This document shows, piece after piece, positions 61,660 through 64,000 of a stretch of DNA of 64,000 bases. The notes beneath the pieces are model-generated. The model worked only from the letters and a program-made list of their open reading frames with translations, did not search any database and was not told where the DNA came from. Both the position numbers and the translations under genes were made by a program. Every line of letters begins with the position of its first letter. Positions within the stretch are counted from its first letter, which is position 1. Source of the stretch: Desulfobacteraceae bacterium (lineage in GTDB: Bacteria; Desulfobacterota; Desulfobacteria; Desulfobacterales; Desulfosalsimonadaceae); the NCBI GenBank assembly GCA_011389935.1, contig JAABTJ010000006.1, positions 1 to 64,000 of the forward strand, written 5' to 3'.

Positions 61660-63756
61660 TTATCCGGGCATATGCCTTTCGAAGATCTCCTTGAATTCGC
61701 GCATCTGGAAAGGCTTCTTGAGGCTTGTGGTAAATCCGTATTCTTCGGGTCTGGCCATTACAGGGTCGCCGCTGTAGCCGCTTACCACGAAAACCGGGAT
61801 GGCGGGGTCGTGCCTGCGAATTTCATCAATGATTTCGATGCCGCCTTTCCCCCCGGGAACGGTCAGGTCAAGGATCATACCGGCCAAAGATCTGCCGGCG
61901 CGGATTTCTTCCAGAAAAAATGTCAGGGCTTCCTCTCCGTTTGTTTTGCATATCGCCGAAAAGCCAACGGAGCCGATCATTTCGGCCATGATTTCCCGGA
62001 CGACCTCCTCGTCGTCCATTAGGAGAATCCGGTTGTCTGTTCGAAAATCCGCATCTGCCTGTTCGCCAGCGATCGCCTCCGGCATGTCCGCGGCAGGCAG
62101 ATAGATGTGAAATTCGCTGCCGTCATCGGGCTCGGATATCACGTCCATGAAACCGCCATGTCGCTTGATGATTGAAAAGCAGGTGGTAAGCCCCAGGCCG
62201 TGCGCCTTTGCCCTGGTGGTATAATAGGGATCGAAGATATGCGGCAAAATTTCCCGTGGTATGCCGACCCCATTGTCTTTTATGGAAAGCTTGATGTAGT
62301 TTTTTTCTGCGGCAGCCGGTCCTTCGTTTCTGATAAGCGTATTTTCTGCGGAAATCTCCAGGATGCCGCCATCCGGCATGGCCTGGCATGCGTTGCTGAC
62401 GATGTTTTCGATGACCTGGCGAATCTGGTTTTCGTCAAAAAAGCCCGGCCGGATATCTTCCGGAATATCGAATTGCCAGGACACGTTTGTGCCTGAAAGC
62501 AGGAATTTTATCGTTTCCTGGACAAACACTTTCAGGGGCTGCTCTTTTTTAACCGGATCCCCCCCCTTTGCAAAAGTGAGCAGCTGCCGGGTCAGGGAGC
62601 GTGCTTTTTCAATCGTATCCAGGGCCCTGTCCAGCAGATCGGTTACGTTTGGATCGGTGTTTTTCAGTTTTCCCAGTTCGATATAGCCGAAAATTCCCCC
62701 CAGCAGGTTGTTGAAATCATGCGCAATGCCGCCTGCAAGAAGGCCTAATGATTCGAGCTTCTCGGCATTCTGCGCCGCTTCGATCAATCTGTGCTTTTCG
62801 GTAATATCCCGGAAGACCAGCACCACTCCGAGCATCTGGTTGTTTTTGTCGGTAATGGGCGCGCCGGAATCGGCAATGAGGTATTCGGTGCTGTCTCTTG
62901 CCGTCAGAATGGTGTTTTCACACAGGGACTGTATCTGTCCGGACCGGATGACATTTTCCACAGGGTTGGGGCAGGTCTCTCCGGAGGCTTCCTCTGCGAT
63001 GACAAAAATCTCCGTTACGGGTTTGCCCCGGGCGTCTTCCTCTGACCACCCGGTCAATGCTTCGGCGACCGGGTTCATTGTCGTGACATTTCCCCGCATG
63101 TCCGTGGTGACTACGCCGTCGCCGATGCTCCGAAGCGTTACCGCCAACGACTCCTTTTCAGAAATCAGGGCTTCTTCATATTCCTTGCGCCGGGTGATAT
63201 CGGAGCCGAAGCCGCAGATGAGCTCCTCTTTTCCCATGGAAAGGTAAACCGATCGCATCTCCTTGGCAATAGTGCGGCCGTCTTTGACGATATGCGTTGT
63301 TTCAAAAGGGGCGGCGATTTTTTCTTTTTTTACCTTTTCAAAATGTTCGGCAAAAAACGGCCCGTAAACAGGGTCGAAATCTGAAATATTCCTTTGCACC
63401 ATTTCAGCGGCCGTGTAGCCCAGGCTGTTTGCCGCCGCACGGTTGACGTAGGCGATTTTGCCGGTTTTTTCCACCCAGTAAATCTCCTGGCCGGCATGTT
63501 CGACGATATACCTGAACTGTTCAAGATGCTTTTGCGCATTTTCCACGGCTGCCAGCCGGCGCCGCAGCACCATATAGAGAATCGCCGCCGTAAACAGGAT
63601 AAAGGCAAACCCCTTGTATGTCTGGAAACGGGTAACCAGCGCCGGCTCCTGAAGAAGCGATTCAACGGCAAGATCGCTCAGCAGGATCCAAATGCTGCCG
63701 ACAATCACATACACAGCAGTGATGGATTCGGCCGTCTTTTTCATGGATGGCTTCAT
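61660..63756 (-). CDS. Hybrid sensor histidine kinase (PAS-PAS-HisKA-HATPase-REC)
   Basis: The 698-residue membrane kinase has two N-terminal membrane helices (VYVIVGSIWILLSDLAV and FAFILFTAAILYMVL). Two PAS domains follow (about 75-200 and 210-330, the second with DMRGNVTTMNPVAEALTGWS). The H-box is GGIAHDFNNLLGGIFGYIE (about residue 345), then a HATPase with KDNGVGIP and AHGLGLTTCFSIIKRHGG. The C-terminal receiver has MILDLTVPGGKGG as phosphoacceptor. The HDFNN class often passes phosphate to NtrC-like regulators, so the orphan activator at 19586 is a possible but distant partner. The decayed kinase at 5121-5832 has the same domain order. Confidence 0.93.
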   Translation of the reverse strand: MKPSMKKTAESITAVYVIVGSIWILLSDLAVESLLQEPALVTRFQTYKGFAFILFTAAILYMVLRRRLAAVENAQKHLEQFRYIVEHAGQEIYWVEKTGKIAYVNRAAANSLGYTAAEMVQRNISDFDPVYGPFFAEHFEKVKKEKIAAPFETTHIVKDGRTIAKEMRSVYLSMGKEELICGFGSDITRRKEYEEALISEKESLAVTLRSIGDGVVTTDMRGNVTTMNPVAEALTGWSEEDARGKPVTEIFVIAEEASGETCPNPVENVIRSGQIQSLCENTILTARDSTEYLIADSGAPITDKNNQMLGVVLVFRDITEKHRLIEAAQNAEKLESLGLLAGGIAHDFNNLLGGIFGYIELGKLKNTDPNVTDLLDRALDTIEKARSLTRQLLTFAKGGDPVKKEQPLKVFVQETIKFLLSGTNVSWQFDIPEDIRPGFFDENQIRQVIENIVSNACQAMPDGGILEISAENTLIRNEGPAAAEKNYIKLSIKDNGVGIPREILPHIFDPYYTTRAKAHGLGLTTCFSIIKRHGGFMDVISEPDDGSEFHIYLPAADMPEAIAGEQADADFRTDNRILLMDDEEVVREIMAEMIGSVGFSAICKTNGEEALTFFLEEIRAGRSLAGMILDLTVPGGKGGIEIIDEIRRHDPAIPVFVVSGYSGDPVMARPEEYGFTTSLKKPFQMREFKEIFERHMPG

Positions 63757-64000
63757 GTACCAGGTTCCTTTGATTTTGCGCCCCCGGAGGCGTTATTCGG
63801 GAAGCGTCTGACGGGTGAGGCGTCTTTGCCGTTGTTCTGGATACGGCTGCTCGCTATCGGCGTTAACGGGGATCCATGCCAATCCGAATTTACTACAGAA
63901 AGCAACGGAGCGTCAAAAAAATTATTGGTCGGCCATTTTTTGGATGCACCCATATTGCGGGTTTTTGTTTCTTGTGATAAAAGCCTGATGAGTGTCGGAT

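Noticed and set aside
63753-63953. 66-codon minus-strand frame upstream of the last kinase
   Set aside because: It has no ribosome-binding site or recognisable domain and overlaps the kinase start. The last 244 bases hold nothing else I can support.

Overview
The window looks like a chromosomal segment of an anaerobic Desulfobacterota-type bacterium (Desulfobacterales-like, inferred only from gene content). The grounds are an hgcAB mercury-methylation pair, benzoyl-CoA-reductase/2-hydroxyacyl-CoA-dehydratase family proteins with a very large activase, a glycyl radical enzyme, a ~600-residue acyl-CoA dehydrogenase, a NifX-like protein, molybdenum-cofactor genes and several phosphorelay proteins. 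Gene density is ordinary. There is no phage, complete insertion sequence, rRNA or CRISPR array, and only one tRNA (Glu, CTC).

Layout. 0-6.8 kb: 3' end of a cyanophycin synthetase, a DUF1847-like protein, an eliminase-type glycyl radical enzyme without an activase beside it, a decayed hybrid histidine kinase and a DUF481 outer-membrane protein. 7-9 kb: tRNA-Glu, then a minus-strand run of PHP phosphatase, lytic transglycosylase and a small membrane protein. 9.3-18.9 kb: radA, rlmE, yebC, an SLC12-like transporter, clpB, trmL and an HD-GYP protein. 19.3-22 kb: a sigma-54 activator and a gene-poor, decayed stretch. 22-32 kb: amidohydrolase, HD protein, minCDE, acyl-CoA dehydrogenase, ferritin-like protein, nadK and a MoxR/VWA pair. 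32.2-33 kb: a non-coding cluster with two ~190-bp palindromes sharing a 78-nt core, plus one copy of a dispersed ~155-bp palindromic repeat. 33-43 kb: two-domain class II aldolase, BCAT, Hsp20, NifX-like protein, HAD phosphatase, YgiQ, an RsmG-SpoU fusion, a pseudouridine synthase and a [4Fe-4S] protein. 43.4-47.6 kb: a 1403-residue tandem activase.

47.6-57.4 kb is the most striking coding region. A minus-strand cusA-cusC-cusB heavy-metal RND efflux operon lies back to back with a plus-strand arsR-hgcA-hgcB-MOSC operon. HgcA (corrinoid methyl carrier, cap-helix motif NVWCAGGK) and HgcB (CMECGAC ferredoxin with Cys73 and a C-terminal Cys pair) together methylate Hg(II). The ArsR regulator overlaps hgcA by ATGA, so metal sensing, methylation and efflux sit in one ~10-kb island. 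It is followed by a MarR-led operon of two 2-hydroxyacyl-CoA dehydratase-like subunits, then mobB, a PPC/DUF296 protein and a hybrid histidine kinase.

The best candidates for undescribed biology are non-coding: (i) a dispersed palindromic repeat with three copies and one relic, whose arms change together between copies, and (ii) the paired giant palindromes at 32.27-32.83 kb with a conserved core inside unrelated but self-complementary arms. Start sites were chosen by eye from ribosome-binding sites. Family assignments come from motif recognition, not from database searches.
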